A stretch of DNA of 64,000 nucleotides from Aristolochia californica (GCA_029961685.1 JARWKL010000002.1:17266908-17330907); one strand, 5' to 3'. Shown: positions 41,161 to 51,953, numbered from the stretch's first letter. Numbers and translations are program-made. The notes: a model not told the origin generated them from the sequence alone.

Positions 41161-41407
41161 TTGACTAAGAATCCATAATTCAGCTCTAACAAAGTTTTAG
41201 TCCGTTAGACATGATTGACCGATAAATCACTTTACAATCATCTATGATTGTTATGTCAACTTTTTGTAAATTGGAAAAATCATGGCTTGTTTGACTCCCA
41301 ATCCATAAGTAAATATGGCCCATTACCCATGTTTGACCGATAAATCACTTTCTAGTCATCTATGATTGTTAGGTCACCTTTTTTAAATGGGAAAAATCAT
41401 GGCTTGT
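41161..41407 (+). repeat. Partial 130-bp monomer duplicated at a TTGACTC microhomology
   Basis: Two anchors lie only 130 bp apart (41169 and 41299). Each normal monomer contains TTGACTC twice, once in the anchor box and once about 130 bp on (TTTGACTCGGG). Here the second TTGACTC at 41291 continues as an anchor box instead, so 41161-41290 is repeated as 41291-41407. The second copy lacks about 13 bp (CATTTCTTACAAA region). The two copies differ at many positions, so they come from different monomers rather than from fresh slippage of one. Confidence 0.85.
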
Positions 41408-44400
41408 TTGACTCGGGTAAATATCCCACCACACATTCACTTGAGAATTTAATGAGCATTTTTTGTTCGCTTTAAAAGGTTTGGATCCATAGGCCATTTG
41501 CATCTTTAACTTGTTTCAAGCATGCATATCCATATTTAAAACATGTTAGGATCAATTAGAAATCCCTTTCCAAGCCATTATAGTTGAACAATGGGAATTT
41601 CAAAAACTTGGACAACAAAACTTTTGTGTTAGTTTGTGGTGAGTGAATAAATTTTCTTTACTCACATTCGTTATTTTTTTTAATTTTTTCCATACATAAA
41701 CTATAAAATTTTCATTTTGTTGTGATCTATTTGCCTTTAATCTTTTTGTTTGCGAGATAAATGGAAAGTGAAAACTCAAAGTTTAGATTTAAGAAAAAAG
41801 TATACTTCTAAAACATAATGGAAATGCACAAATGGATAGAGAGATCATTCCTAAAAGACTCTGTAATTTTTAGGGATTGTAAACTCTTTTAGTTATTATA
41901 TATTAGGTTTTGTAATCATCAAGAAAAAAGGAGAGGCGTGGGATTTTTAACTGAGTGTTGACTCCCAATCCATAAGTCATTTCTTAGAACAATATAGCCC
42001 GTTACACATGATTGACCAATAAATCACTTTACAATCAACTATGATTCTTAGGTCAGCTTTTTGTAAATGGGCAAAATCATGGGTTGTTTGACTCAGGTAA
42101 ATATCCCACCACACGTTCACTTGAGAATTTAATGAGCATTTTTTGTTCGCTTTAAAAGGTTTGGATCCTCAGGTCATTTGCATCTTTACCATGTTTCAAG
42201 CATGCATATCCATATTAAAAACATGTTAGGATCAATTAGAAATCTCTTTGCAAGCCATTAGGGTTGAACTAGTGGAATTTCCTAAACTTGGACAACAAAC
42301 TTGAGTTCGTTTGTGGAGTGTGAAAAATTTTCTTTACTTACATTTGTTTTTATTTTAAATTTTTTCCATTCATAAACTCAAAAATTTCTATTTTGTTGTG
42401 ATCTTTTTGCCTTTAATCTTTTTGTTTACGAGATAAATGGAAAGGTCAAACTCAAAGTTTTAATTTAAGAAAATAGTATACATCTAAAAACGAATGGAAA
42501 TGCACAAATGTAGAGTGAGATACTTCGAAAAATTCTCCGTAACTTTTTGGGATTGTAAACTCTTTAGTTTTTATATGTTAGGTTTTGCAATTATAGAAAA
42601 AAGGGGAGGCAGGGGATTTTTAACTAAGTGTTGACTCTCAATCCATAAGTCATATCTTAAAACAATATAGCCCATTACGCATGATTGACCGATAAAACAC
42701 TGTACAATCATCCATGATTGTTTGGTTAGATTTTTGTAAGTTGGCAAAATCATGGCTTGTTTGACTCGGGTAAATATCCCACCACACGTTCACTTGAGAT
42801 TTTAATGAGCATTTGTATTTCACTTTAAAAGGTTTGGATCCACAGGTCATTTGCATCTTTAACGTGTTTCTAACATGCATATCCATATTTAAATCATGTA
42901 CGGATCAATTAGAAATCTCTTACCAAGTCATTAGGGTGGAACTAGTGGAATTTCTGAAACTTGGACTACAAAACTTTTGTGTTCGTTTGTGGTGTGTGAA
43001 TAAATTTTATTTACTTCATTTTTTTTTTAATTTTTCCATACATAAACTATAAAATTTTTATTTTGTTGTGATCTAATATTTGCCTTTAATCTTTTTGTTT
43101 ACGAGATAAATGCAAAGTGAAAACTCAAAGTTTTGATTTAAGAAAAAAGTATACATCTAAAAAAGAATGGAAATGCACAAATGGAGAGAAAGATGATTCC
43201 AAAAAGTCTCTGTAACTTTTAGGGATTTTAAACTCTTTTAGTTTTTATATATTAGGTTTTTGTAATGTTAAAAAGGGAGAGGCGTGGTATTTTTAACTGA
43301 GTGTTGGCTCCCAATCAATAAGTCATTTCTTACAAAAATATAGCCGGTTACGCTTGATTGGCCGATAAATCACTGACACTCATCTATGATTGTTAGGTCA
43401 GCTTTTCGTAAATGGGCAAAATCATGGCTTGTTTGACTGAGGTAAATATCCCACCGCACGTTCACTTGAGAATTTAATGAGCATTTTTTGTTTCCATTAA
43501 AATGTTTTTATCCACAAGTCATTTGCTTCTTTAGCATGTTTCAAGCAAGCATATCCATATTTAAAACATGGTAGGATCAACTAGCAATCTCTCTCCAAAC
43601 CATCAGAGTTGAACAAGTAGAATTTCCCAAACTTGGACAACAAAACTTTTGTGTACGTTAGTGGTGGGTGAATAGATTTTCTTTACTTACACTTGTTATT
43701 TTTTTTAATTTTTTCCATTCATAAACTCTAAAATTTTCATTTTGTTTTGACCTATTTACCTTTATCTTTTTGTTTACGAGATAAAAGGAAAGTGAAAACT
43801 CAAAGTTTTGATTTAAGAAAAAAGTATACATCTAAAATGGAACGGAAATGCACAAATGTAGAGGGAGAAAATTCCTTAAAGTCTTTCTAACTTTTAGGGA
43901 TGTTAAACTCTTTTAGTTTTTATATATTAGGTTTTGCAATCATCGGGAAAAAGGGGGAGGTGGGGGATTTTTTAACTGAGTGTTGACTCCCATTCCATAA
44001 GTCATATCTTACAAAAATATAACCCGTTACCCAAGATTGATAGATAAATCAATTTTAATCATCTATGATTGTTAGGTTAGATTTTTTTAAATGGGTAAAA
44101 TAATGGTTTGTTTGACTCTGGTAAATATCCCACTGCATGTTCATTTGAAAATTTATTGAGCATTTATTTTTCGCTTTAAAAGGTTTAGATCCACTAGTCA
44201 TTTTGCATCTTTAACATGCTTCCAGCATGCATATCTATATTTAAAACTTGTTAGGATCATTTAGAAATCTCTTTCCAAGCCTGTAGGGCCGAACTAGTGG
44301 AAATTCCTAAACTTGGACAACAAAACTTTTGTGTTTGTTTGTGGTGTGTGAATAAGCTTTCTTTACTAACATTTGTTAGTGTTTTTAATTTTTTCCATAC

Positions 44401-46809
44401 ATAAACTCTAAAATTTTCATTTCGTTGTGATTTCTTTGCCTTTATGTTTTTGTTTTCCAAAGTTTTGATTTAAGAAAAAAGTATATATCTAAAATGGAAA
44501 GGAAATGCAAAAATGTAGAGAGATAAAATTTCAAAAAGTCTTTGTAAATTTCATGGATGGTAAACTCTTTTAGTTTTATATATTAGGTTTTGCAATCATC
44601 AAGAAAAAGGGGGAGGTGAGGGATTTTTAACTGAGTGTTGACTCCCTATCCATAAGTCATTTCTTGCAAAAATATAGCCCATACGCATGATTGACCGATA
44701 AATCCCTTTCAAACATTTATGATTGTCAGGTCAGGTATTTGTAAATGGGCAAAATATTGGGTTGTTTGACTCGGGTAAATATCCCACTGCACGTTCACTT
44801 GAGAATTTATTGAGCGTTTGTTGTTCGCTTTAAAAGGTTTGGATCCACAGGTCATTTTGCATCTTTAACATGCTTCATGCATGCATATCCTTATTTAAAA
44901 CATGTTAGGATCAATTAGAAATCTATTTCCGACCCATTAGGGCTGAACTAGTGGAATTTCATAAACTTGGACAACAAAACTTTTGTGTTTGTTTGTGGTG
45001 TGTGAAAAACTTTCTTTACTTACATTATTGTTGTTTTTATTTTTTCCATACATAAACTCTAAAATTTTCATTTTGTTGTGATCTATATGCCTTTATGGAA
45101 AGTGAAAACTCTAATTTTTTATTTAAGAAAAAAGTATAAATCTAAAATGGAATGAAAATACACAAATGTAGAGAGAGATAATTCCTTAAAGTCTCTGTAA
45201 CTTTTAGTGATTGAAAACTTTTTTAGTTTTTATATATTAGGTTTCGTAATCATCAAGAAAAAGGGTGAGACATGGGATTTTTACCTGATTGTTCAGTACC
45301 AATCCATAAGTCATTTTTCAAAAAAATATAGCCTCTTACGCAGGATTGACCAATAAATCACTTTACAAATCAGCTATGATTGTTAGGTCAGCTTTTTGTA
45401 AATGGGCAAAATCATGGCATGTTTGACTCAAGTAAATATTCTACAACACATTCACTTGAGAATTTAATGAGCATTTGTTGTTCGCTTTAATGGGTTTGGA
45501 TCCACAGGTGATTTGCATCTTTAACATGTTTCAAGCATGCATATCCATATTTAAAACATGTTTGGATCAATTAGAAATCTATTTCCAAGCCATTAGGGTT
45601 CAACTACTGAAATTTCCCAAATTTGGACAACAAAACTTTTGTGTTCATTTGTGTTGTGTGAATTAATTTTGTTTACGAGATAAATGGAAAGTGAAAACTC
45701 AAAGTTTTTATTTAAGAAAAAAATGTACATCTCAAATGGAATGGAAATGCACAAATGTAGAGAGAGATAATTCAAAAAAATTTCTATAACTTTTAGGGAT
45801 TGTAAACTCTTTATGTTTTTATATATTAGTTTTGTAATCATCGGGAAAAGAGGGAGGCAAGGGATTTTCAACTAAGTGTTGACTCGCAATCCATAAGTCA
45901 TTTCTTAAAAAAAATATAGCCTATTATGCATGAATGACCGATAAAACACTTTACAATGATCTATAATTGTTAGGTTTTCTTTTTATAAGTGGGCAAAATC
46001 ATGGCTTGTTCGACTCGAGTAAATATCCCACCGCTGGTTCACTTGAGAATTTAATGAGCATTTTTTGTTCGTTTAAAAGGTTTTGATCCATAGGTCATTT
46101 GCATCTTTAACAAGTTTCGAACATGCATATCCATATTTAAAACATGTTAGGATCAATTAGAAATCTCTTTCAGAGCCATTAGGGTTGAACTAGTGGAATT
46201 TCCAAAACTTGGACAAGAAAACTTTTGTGTTCGTTTGTGGTGTGTGAATAAATTTTATTTACATACATTTGTTATTGTTTTTAACTTTTTCCATACATAA
46301 ACTCTTAAATTTTCATTTTTTTTTGTGATCAATGTTCCTTTAATCTTTTTGTTTACGAGATAAATGGAAGTTAAAACTCAAAGTTTTGATTTAAGAAAAA
46401 ATTATACATCTAAAATGGAATGCAAATGCACAAATGTAGGGAGAGATAATTCCAAAAAATCTCTGTAACTTTAAGGGATTGAAAATTTTTTTGTTTTAAT
46501 ATATTAGGTTTTCCCATCATCGAGAAAAAGGGGGAGGCATGGGATTTTTAACAAAGTCTTGACTCCCAATCCAAAAGTAATTTCTTAAAAAAATATAACC
46601 CGTTACGCATGATTGACCAATAAAACACTTTACAGTCATCCATGATTGTTAGGTCAGCTTTTGTGTATGTGGGCAAAATCATGGCTTGTTTGACTCAGTT
46701 AAATATCCCACCGCTCGTTCAGTTGAGAATTTAATGAGCATTTGTGTTTCGCTTTAAAAGGTGTCAATCCACAAGAAATTTGACTCTTTAACATGTTTCA
46801 AACATGCAT

Positions 46810-46833
46810 ATCCATAATTAAATCCATAATTAA
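46810..46833 (+). repeat. 12-bp tandem duplication inside one monomer
   Basis: ATCCATAATTAA occurs twice in direct succession (46810-46821 and 46822-46833) in the place where other monomers have a single ATCCATATTTAA. This is a simple replication-slippage event. It lies in the spacer of the conserved inverted repeat. Confidence 0.9.
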
Positions 46834-48176
46834 ATCATGCCAGGATCAATTAGAAATCTCTTTCCATGCCATTAGGGTTGAACTAATGGAATTTCCAAAA
46901 CTTGGACTAAAAAATTTTGTGTTCGTTTGTGGTGTGTGAATAAATTTTATTTACTTACATTTGTTATTGTTTTTAATTTTTTCCACACATAAACTCTAAA
47001 ATTTTCATATTGTTGTGATATGTTTGTCTCTAATCTCTTTTTTTACGAGATAAATGGAAAGCGAAAACTCAAAGTTTTGATTTAAGAAAAAAGTATACAT
47101 CTAAAAAAAATGGAAATGCACAAATGGAGAGATATAATTCCAAAAAGACTCTGTAAATATTAGGGAATGAAAAGTCTTTTATTTTTTATATATTAGGTTT
47201 TGTAATCATCTTGAAAAAGAGAAAGGCATGAGATTTTTAACTGATTGTTGACTCCCAATCCATAAGTCATTTTTTACAAAAATATAGCCCGTTACGCATG
47301 ATTGATCGATAAATCACTTTACAATCATCTGTGATTGTTAGGTCAACTTTTAGTAAATGGGCAAAATCAAGGCTTGTTTGACTTAGGTAAATATCCCACT
47401 GAACGTTCACTTGAGAATTTAATGAGCATTTGTTGTTCACTTTAAAAGGTTTGGATCCACAGGTCATTTGTATCTTTAACATGTTTCAAGCATGCATATC
47501 CATATTAAAAACATGTTAGGATCAATTAGAAATCTCTTTCAAAACCATTAGGGTTGAACTAGTGAATTTCCCAAAGTTTGACAACAAAACTTTTTTGTAC
47601 GTTTGTGGCATCTGAATAAATTTTCTTTACTTACGTTTGTTTTTATTTTTAAATTTTTCCATCCATAAAATCTAAAATTTTCTTTTTGTTGTCCTCTATT
47701 TGCCTTTAATTTTTTGTTTACGAGATAAATGGAAAGGTAAAACTCATATTTTTTATTTATGAAAAAAGCGTACATCTAAAAAGGAAAGGAAATGCACAAA
47801 TGAAGAGTGAGATAATTCCAAAAAGTCTCCATAATTTTTAGGGATTGTCAATCCATTTAGTTTTTTTATATTAGGTTTTGCAATTATCGAGAAAAAGGTG
47901 GAGGCGGGGGCTTTTTCACTGAGTGTTGACCCCCAATCCATAAGTCATTTCTTACAAAAATATAGCCTGTTACGCATGATTGACAGATGAATCACTTTCA
48001 ATTATCCATGATTGTTAGGTCAGGTTTTTGTAAATGGGCAAAATCATTGCTGGTTTGACTCGAGTAAATATCCCACCGCACGTTCACTAGAGAATTTAAT
48101 GTGCATTTGTTGTTCGCTTAAAAATCTTTGGATCCACAAGTCATTTGCAACTTTAACATGTATCAAGCATGCATAT

Positions 48177-49044
48177 TGTTATGGACTCAATAAGACTGAG
48201 TCATCTACTTTACTTTTATTATTTATGTTGCTTTTAATTTCGAATTTTATTGATTTGTAATAAGACTTAAAGGTAGGGGTAGAATTGGGTTTTATAACCC
48301 TAACCTATGTTGATGTTAATTACCCTATTTAAGGGGTAAGGATAGAGAAATAAAGCTAAGTTTGGAATTAGCATAAAGCAGAGTACATTAGGTTAATCTA
48401 GGTTCTCCTCGAGCTCCCTCTACTGGGATTTTGGGCATGAACCTTCCCTTCGGCGTTGGTGCTTTTGTGAGTGGTTTGGGAGGTTGAGAATGGAAGAGAA
48501 GAGGGAATCTCTACCTGACGGGGTGGAGAGAGACCTTGTGTTTCACGGAACTGAGGAAGAAGGGTTACGTGAACCCCTTCTTCAGCCAAGGCAAGGGTGG
48601 AGGAATTTCTGCTTCATCGTGACTGCAAGAGGCCTTGCTTCATTCAAGGAACCGAGGATGGAAGAAGAAGGAAGAGGATCGAACCCTGTCCAGGAAGAAG
48701 AACTCTTCTCCCTTCACGGCGAAACAGGGTTCCTTCACGGCAAAACAGAGTCCTTCACGGCAAAACAAAGGAGATGATTTACCTAAGTTAAAAAAGGTAA
48801 ATTGAGATTGATTTTTCCTAAGTTCATAAGGTTGGAGTTCTATTATTAAATTACTTGCGTGAATAGTGGTTTACCTATGCGTGAATAGTGTCTAAACCCA
48901 TTTGTGAGAGAAAAGGCATTCTGTTTCCAACTTAGAGTGGTTGGAGACGAAATTCTTGGTTCGTTACAGAGTTTAAACCCGTGTACGTGCTGGATTCATC
49001 AGTATCTCACCGAGTTACTAGATCCATGGCTAGAGACCATAACA
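48177..49044 (+). repeat. LTR 1 of the gypsy derivative (868 bp)
   Basis: It begins TGTTATGG and ends CCATAACA, a perfect 8-bp terminal inverted repeat with the canonical TG...CA ends. It differs from LTR2 at roughly 45 positions by my hand alignment, about 5 percent. A possible TATA-like TATTTAA lies at 48326-48332 and an AATAAA at 48349-48354. A 20-21-bp unit starting CCTTCACGG is repeated three times (48711, 48732, 48752). TGCGTGAATAGTG occurs twice in the 3' part. Open frames across it are not genes. Confidence 0.92.
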
Positions 49045-49047
49045 ACT

Positions 49048-49058
49048 TGGTATCAAGC
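49048..49058 (+). other. Primer binding site 1, one base deleted
   Basis: TGGTATCAAGC lies three bases after LTR1. The second copy has TGGTATCAGAGC, the usual complement of the plant initiator-Met tRNA 3' end. One G has been lost here, which would weaken priming and also shifts the frame of the gag leader. Confidence 0.85.
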
Positions 49059-49084
49059 AGGGTAACCCGACAGAGAGAAGCATC

Positions 49085-49909
49085 AATGAATACTTTGAAT
49101 TGCTTGAAAGAAAATTTGATATTGTCCTAGAGAGGTTCTCAAAAATTGATATCGATATGGAGACCTTGAAGGGAAGGATGGATAGCATGGAGAATGGTCT
49201 AACTACTAGCAAGAAATTTACTGCATTGGAGGAGAAGTTCACTCTCAGTTTGGAAACCTTGAAAGGAAGGATGGATAGCATGGAGACTGGTCTGAGCACT
49301 GGAAAAAACCCAATTCCGGGAGACCATTCATAGATCAGAGGGGGAGATGAGTTTACTAGACACACGAGTTTCTCGAGTCAACAAGTACCCTTCATTCTGG
49401 GGGGACACCTCAACCAGGGGGGAGGCATTGTTCCGAGGTATACTAAAATGGAATTCCCTACTTATAATGGGTCAGAAGACCCTTTGATATGGTTGTATCG
49501 ATGCGAAAAAAAATTTAGCCATCAGCGAGTCCCAACCTATGACCGAGTCAACGTAGTTGTTTTCCACTTACTTGGGGAAGCGCAACTTTGGTACCAACTA
49601 GTTGAGATTGATAGCGAGGTGGTAGATTGGGATGAATTTAAGCGACTGTGTTCTCTACGTTTTGGTCCTCCGGCTTACAGTAACCCTTTGGGAGATTTGG
49701 TTTTACTACACCAAACTGGGGCCGTGGAGCAATATAAAAAATTGTTCTTGGAAAAATTAGCACGAGCCAGCAGTATGGTACAAGTGGATCAGCAAGTTGC
49801 GCTGTTTACAGCAGGACTGACTGAGGCCTTAAAGCTTGAGGTGGAGCTCTATGCACCTGTTGACTTATCCAGCGCTATGAATATAGCTCGTGCTTTAGAA
49901 CTGCGATAG
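49085..49909 (+). pseudogene. gag: gag relic, N-terminal and capsid-like part (copy 1)
   Basis: One frame runs from about 49085 to the stop at 49909, broken only by a TAG at 49331-49333 where copy 2 has CAG. Order of parts: a coiled-coil N-terminus with a 31-residue internal repeat (METLKGRMDSMENGL, then LETLKGRMDSMETGL); a glycine-rich linker; then a 153-codon Retrotrans_gag-type domain from 49448 with YNGSEDPLIWLYRCE and GEAQLWYQ. This domain would form the particle shell of the retroelement. Two further in-frame stops follow 49909 before the zinc-knuckle part, so the protein is not made intact. A single early stop and one PBS deletion suggest fairly recent decay. The family assignment is by motif, not by search. 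Confidence 0.85.
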
Positions 49910-49978
49910 CAGGCATAGCACAGATGACCTCCATGGTCAGGGGAGCACATTCCTCCGAGAAACAACTCGGGTACTACT

Positions 49979-50217
49979 TTGACAAGGGATCTGAGATCTA
50001 GTCATCCTACACCTCATTATATAAAAAAATTGACAAGTGCTGAGATGGCGGAACGGCGGGCTAAGAATCTGTGTTACAATTGTGATGAACCATATCGGGT
50101 TGGGCATCAGTGCAAAAGATTGTTTTTGATCGATAAGGTTGAAGATGAGGATATCGAGCTGACAGAGGATATGATTGAGGAAGAACCACCGGACATCTCC
50201 CTGCATGTCATTACTGG
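49979..50217 (+). pseudogene. gag zinc knuckle and start of protease (copy 1)
   Basis: It is in the same frame as the upstream gag domain but separated from it by three stops. Counting from the ATG at 49979, residues 32-45 are CYNCDEPYRVGHQC, a retroelement zinc knuckle of the C-x2-C-x7-H-x-C form common in plant Ty3/gypsy gag, which binds the RNA genome. An acidic linker follows, then PPDISLHVITG (residues 70-80), which resembles the beginning of the retropepsin domain of these elements. The frame then runs out of homology at about 50218, where the rest of pol is missing. The remaining codons to 50332 are read out of frame through integrase tail and LTR2. Confidence 0.82.
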
Positions 50218-50324
50218 GCAGCAATCGGCCACAACTACGCAGAATGGGAGCGGCTCGACAACTTCCACCAGGTCTACCCAGCTTCCGAGCTTGAGGACAA
50301 GCTCGATCTCCAAGGGGTGGCAAA
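50218..50324 (+). pseudogene. Integrase C-terminal tail and polypurine tract after internal pol deletion
   Basis: In the frame one base off from gag, this stretch encodes WERLDNFHQVYP followed by ELEDKLDLQG, the typical end of plant Ty3/gypsy integrase (a W...F..YP...LEDK pattern). It is fused directly to the protease start, so protease, reverse transcriptase, RNase H and nearly all of integrase are deleted. The purine-rich AAGGGGTGGCAAA just before LTR2 is the likely polypurine tract. With both ends kept, such an element could in principle have moved using enzymes from a full-length relative. Confidence 0.75.
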
Positions 50325-51194
50325 TGTTATAGACTCAATAAGACTGAGTCATCTACTTTACTTTTATTATTTATGTTGCTTTTAATTTAGAATTTTATTG
50401 ATTTGTAATAAGACTTAAAGGTAGAGGTAGAATTGGGTTTTATAACCCTAACCTATGTTGATGTTAATTACCCTATTTAAGGGGTAAGGAAGGAGAAATA
50501 AAGCTAAGTTACAATTAGCATTAACTAGAGTACATTAGGTTAATCTAGGTTCTCCTCGAGCTCCCACTTCTGGGATTTTGGGCGTGAACCTTCCCTTCGG
50601 CGCTGGTGATTTTGTGAGTGGTTTGGGAGGTTGAGAAGGGAAGAGAAGAGGGAATCTCTACCTAACGGGGTGGAGAGAGACCTTGTGTTTCACAGAACTA
50701 AGGAGGAAGAAGGGTTGCGTGAACCCCTTCTTCAGCCAAGGCAAGGGCGAAGGAATTGCTGCTTCATCGTGACTGCAAGAGGCCTTGCTTCATTCACGGA
50801 ACCGATGACGGATGAAGAAGGAAGAGGATCAAACCCTGTCCAGGAAGAAGAACTCTTCTCCCTTCACGGCGAAACAGGGTTCCTTCACGGCGAAACAGAG
50901 TCCTTCACGGAAAAAAAGAGGAGACGATTTACCTAAGTTAAAAAAGGTAAATTGAGATTGATTTTTCCTAAGTTCATAAGGTTGGAGTTCTATTATTAAA
51001 TTACCTGCGTGAATAGTGGTTTACCTATGCGTGATTAGTGTCTGAACCCATTTGTGAGAGAAAAGGAATTCTATTTCCAACTTACAATGGTTGGAGACGA
51101 AATTCTTGGTTCTTTACAGAGTTTAAACCCGTGTACGTGCTGGATTCATCAGTATCTCACCGAGTAACTAGATCCATGGTTAGAGACCATAACA
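50325..51194 (+). repeat. LTR 2 of the gypsy derivative (870 bp)
   Basis: It begins TGTTATAG (one change in the terminal repeat) and ends CCATAACA. It is collinear with LTR1, with roughly 45 differences including a 3-bp insertion near 50703 and changes in the third CCTTCACGG unit. TATA-like TATTTAA is at 50474-50480. It is followed by a PBS and gag, not by flanking DNA, so it acts as 3' LTR of the first unit and 5' LTR of the second. Confidence 0.92.
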
Positions 51195-51197
51195 ACT

Positions 51198-51209
51198 TGG
51201 TATCAGAGC
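51198..51209 (+). other. Primer binding site 2, intact
   Basis: TGGTATCAGAGC lies three bases after LTR2. It matches the usual complement of the initiator-Met tRNA 3' end used by many plant LTR retroelements. Confidence 0.88.
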
Positions 51210-51582
51210 AGGGTAACCCGGCAGAGAGAAGCACCAATGAATACTTTGAATTGCTTGAAAGAAAATTTGATACTATCCTAGAGAGGTTCTCAAAAATTGA
51301 TATGGATATGGAGACCTTGAAGGGAAGGATGGGTAGCATGGAGAATAGTCTAACTACTAGCAAGAAATTTGCTGCATTGGAGGAGAAGTTCACTCTCTAT
51401 TTGGAAACCTTGAAAGGAAGGATGGATAACATGGAGACTGGTCTGAGCACTGGAAAAAACCCAATTTCGGGAGACCATTCACAGATCAGAGGGGGAGATG
51501 AGTTTACTAGACACACGAATTTCTCGGGTCAGCAAGTACCCTTCATTTTGGGGGGGACACCTCAACCAGGGGGGAGGCACTG

Positions 51583-51719
51583 TACCTCTCATTCCAGATC
51601 AGAGAGGAGGGGACCATTCGTATAACAGAGGGGGAGATGAATTTCCAAGGAGCACGAGTTTCTCGGGACATCAAGGAACCCTCATTCCTAGGGGACACTT
51701 CTACCAGGGGGAGGCACTG
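51583..51719 (+). repeat. Extra tandem unit in the gag linker of copy 2
   Basis: A unit of about 135 bp bounded by GGGGGAGGCACTGT occurs once before (ending near 51583) and once here. Copy 1 has a single unit between about 49318 and 49434. The encoded repeat is GGDEFxRxTxFSGxQ with a glycine-rich end. Copy number variation at matching G-rich ends points to unequal exchange or slippage in the linker. Confidence 0.8.
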
Positions 51720-51953
51720 TTCCGAGGTATACTAAAATGGAATTCCCTACTTATAATGGGTCAGAAGACCCTTTGATATGGTTGTATCGATGCGAAAAAA
51801 ATTTTAGCCATCAGCGAGTCCCAACCTATGACCGAGTCAACGTAGTTGTTTTCCACTTACTAGGGGAAGCACAACTTTGGTACCAACTAGTTGAGATTGA
51901 TAGCGAGGTGGTAGATTGGGATGAATTTAAGCGACTGTGTTCTCTCCGTTTTG

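Larger units (their letters stand above)
1..48176 (+). repeat. Satellite array, left segment (about 679-bp monomer)
   Basis: This is a continuous head-to-tail tandem array. Diagnostic boxes recur in fixed order in every unit: TTGACTCCCAATCC, GATTGACCGATAAATCAC, TTTGACTCGGGTAAATATCC, GGTTTGGATCC, AAGCATGCATATCC, GGTTGAACTAGTGG, TTTGTGGTGTGTGAATAAA, TTTACGAGATAAATGG and AAAGTATACATC. The modal spacing between anchors is 675-682 bp. Clear exceptions are 510, 629, 745, 602, 805, 606, 577, 130 and 587 bp, each traceable to a local deletion or duplication. The unit is AT-rich except for one G-rich tract per monomer. No monomer is inverted. GGATCC, ACTAGT and GTATAC sites occur in most units. Bases 1-265 are the tail of a monomer whose anchor lies outside the window. 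Confidence 0.97.
38458..48176 (+). repeat. Satellite block with a second set of recurring types (P, Q, R, S)
   Basis: Anchors are at 38458, 39139, 39818, 40491, 41169, 41299, 41966, 42639, 43312, 43991, 44646, 45300, 45887, 46567, 47256 and 47934. P units (39818, 44646) share CCCATACGC and CATTTTGCATC. Q units (40491, 45300) share ATGGCATGTTTGACTC and ACATGTTTGGATC and are preceded by ATTCCTT. R (42639, 46567) has TTTAAATCATG or a close form. S (43312, 47256) is preceded by ATGGAAATGCACAAATGGAGA. The unit at 45300 is 587 bp because about 92 bp is deleted at about 45668. The block ends abruptly 243 bp into the last monomer, at the retroelement. Confidence 0.65.
48177..51953 (+). mobile_element. 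Ty3/gypsy-type retroelement derivative, LTR-internal-LTR-truncated internal
   Basis: Two near-identical LTRs (48177-49044 and 50325-51194) are followed by the same PBS and gag sequence. The first internal region (1280 bp) reaches the second LTR, so 48177-51194 is a complete but pol-less element of 3018 bp. A second internal region starts after LTR2 and is cut at 51953 in the middle of gag, directly against satellite. The family call rests on the Retrotrans_gag-type domain, zinc knuckle, protease start and integrase tail. No target-site duplication is present: the left flank ends in CATAT and the right flank begins AGGAT. The monomer loses about 340 bp at the insertion. The arrangement suggests recombination between two related copies through an LTR. 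Confidence 0.9.
51176..51953 (+). pseudogene. gag: gag relic, truncated (copy 2)
   Basis: An ATG at 51176, inside the last bases of LTR2, opens a frame that reads through the PBS into the coiled-coil region. The frame is kept to about 51550, where a run of seven Gs (six in copy 1) shifts it by +1. A run of five Gs at about 51706-51710, where the unit otherwise has six, shifts it back, so the capsid-like domain from 51737 is again in the first frame. Between the two shifts lies a second copy of a unit of about 135 bp (GGDEF...FSGxQ) present once in copy 1. The gag domain is cut after CSLRF at 51953, about half way, where satellite resumes. This copy lacks the TAG found in copy 1. Confidence 0.83.

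Noticed and set aside
1..48176. Possible CRISPR-like or bacterial repeat array
   Set aside because: Unit length of about 679 bp with no separate spacers, and neighbouring plant-type LTR elements.
48398..48791. Open frames inside LTR1 (and 50631-50936 in LTR2)
   Set aside because: They lie wholly within an LTR, differ between the two LTRs by frame-changing indels, and match no coding part of a retroelement.
49937..50323. Minus-strand open frames over the gag region
   Set aside because: They are shadows of the plus-strand gag, zinc knuckle and integrase-tail frame, which carries the recognisable motifs.
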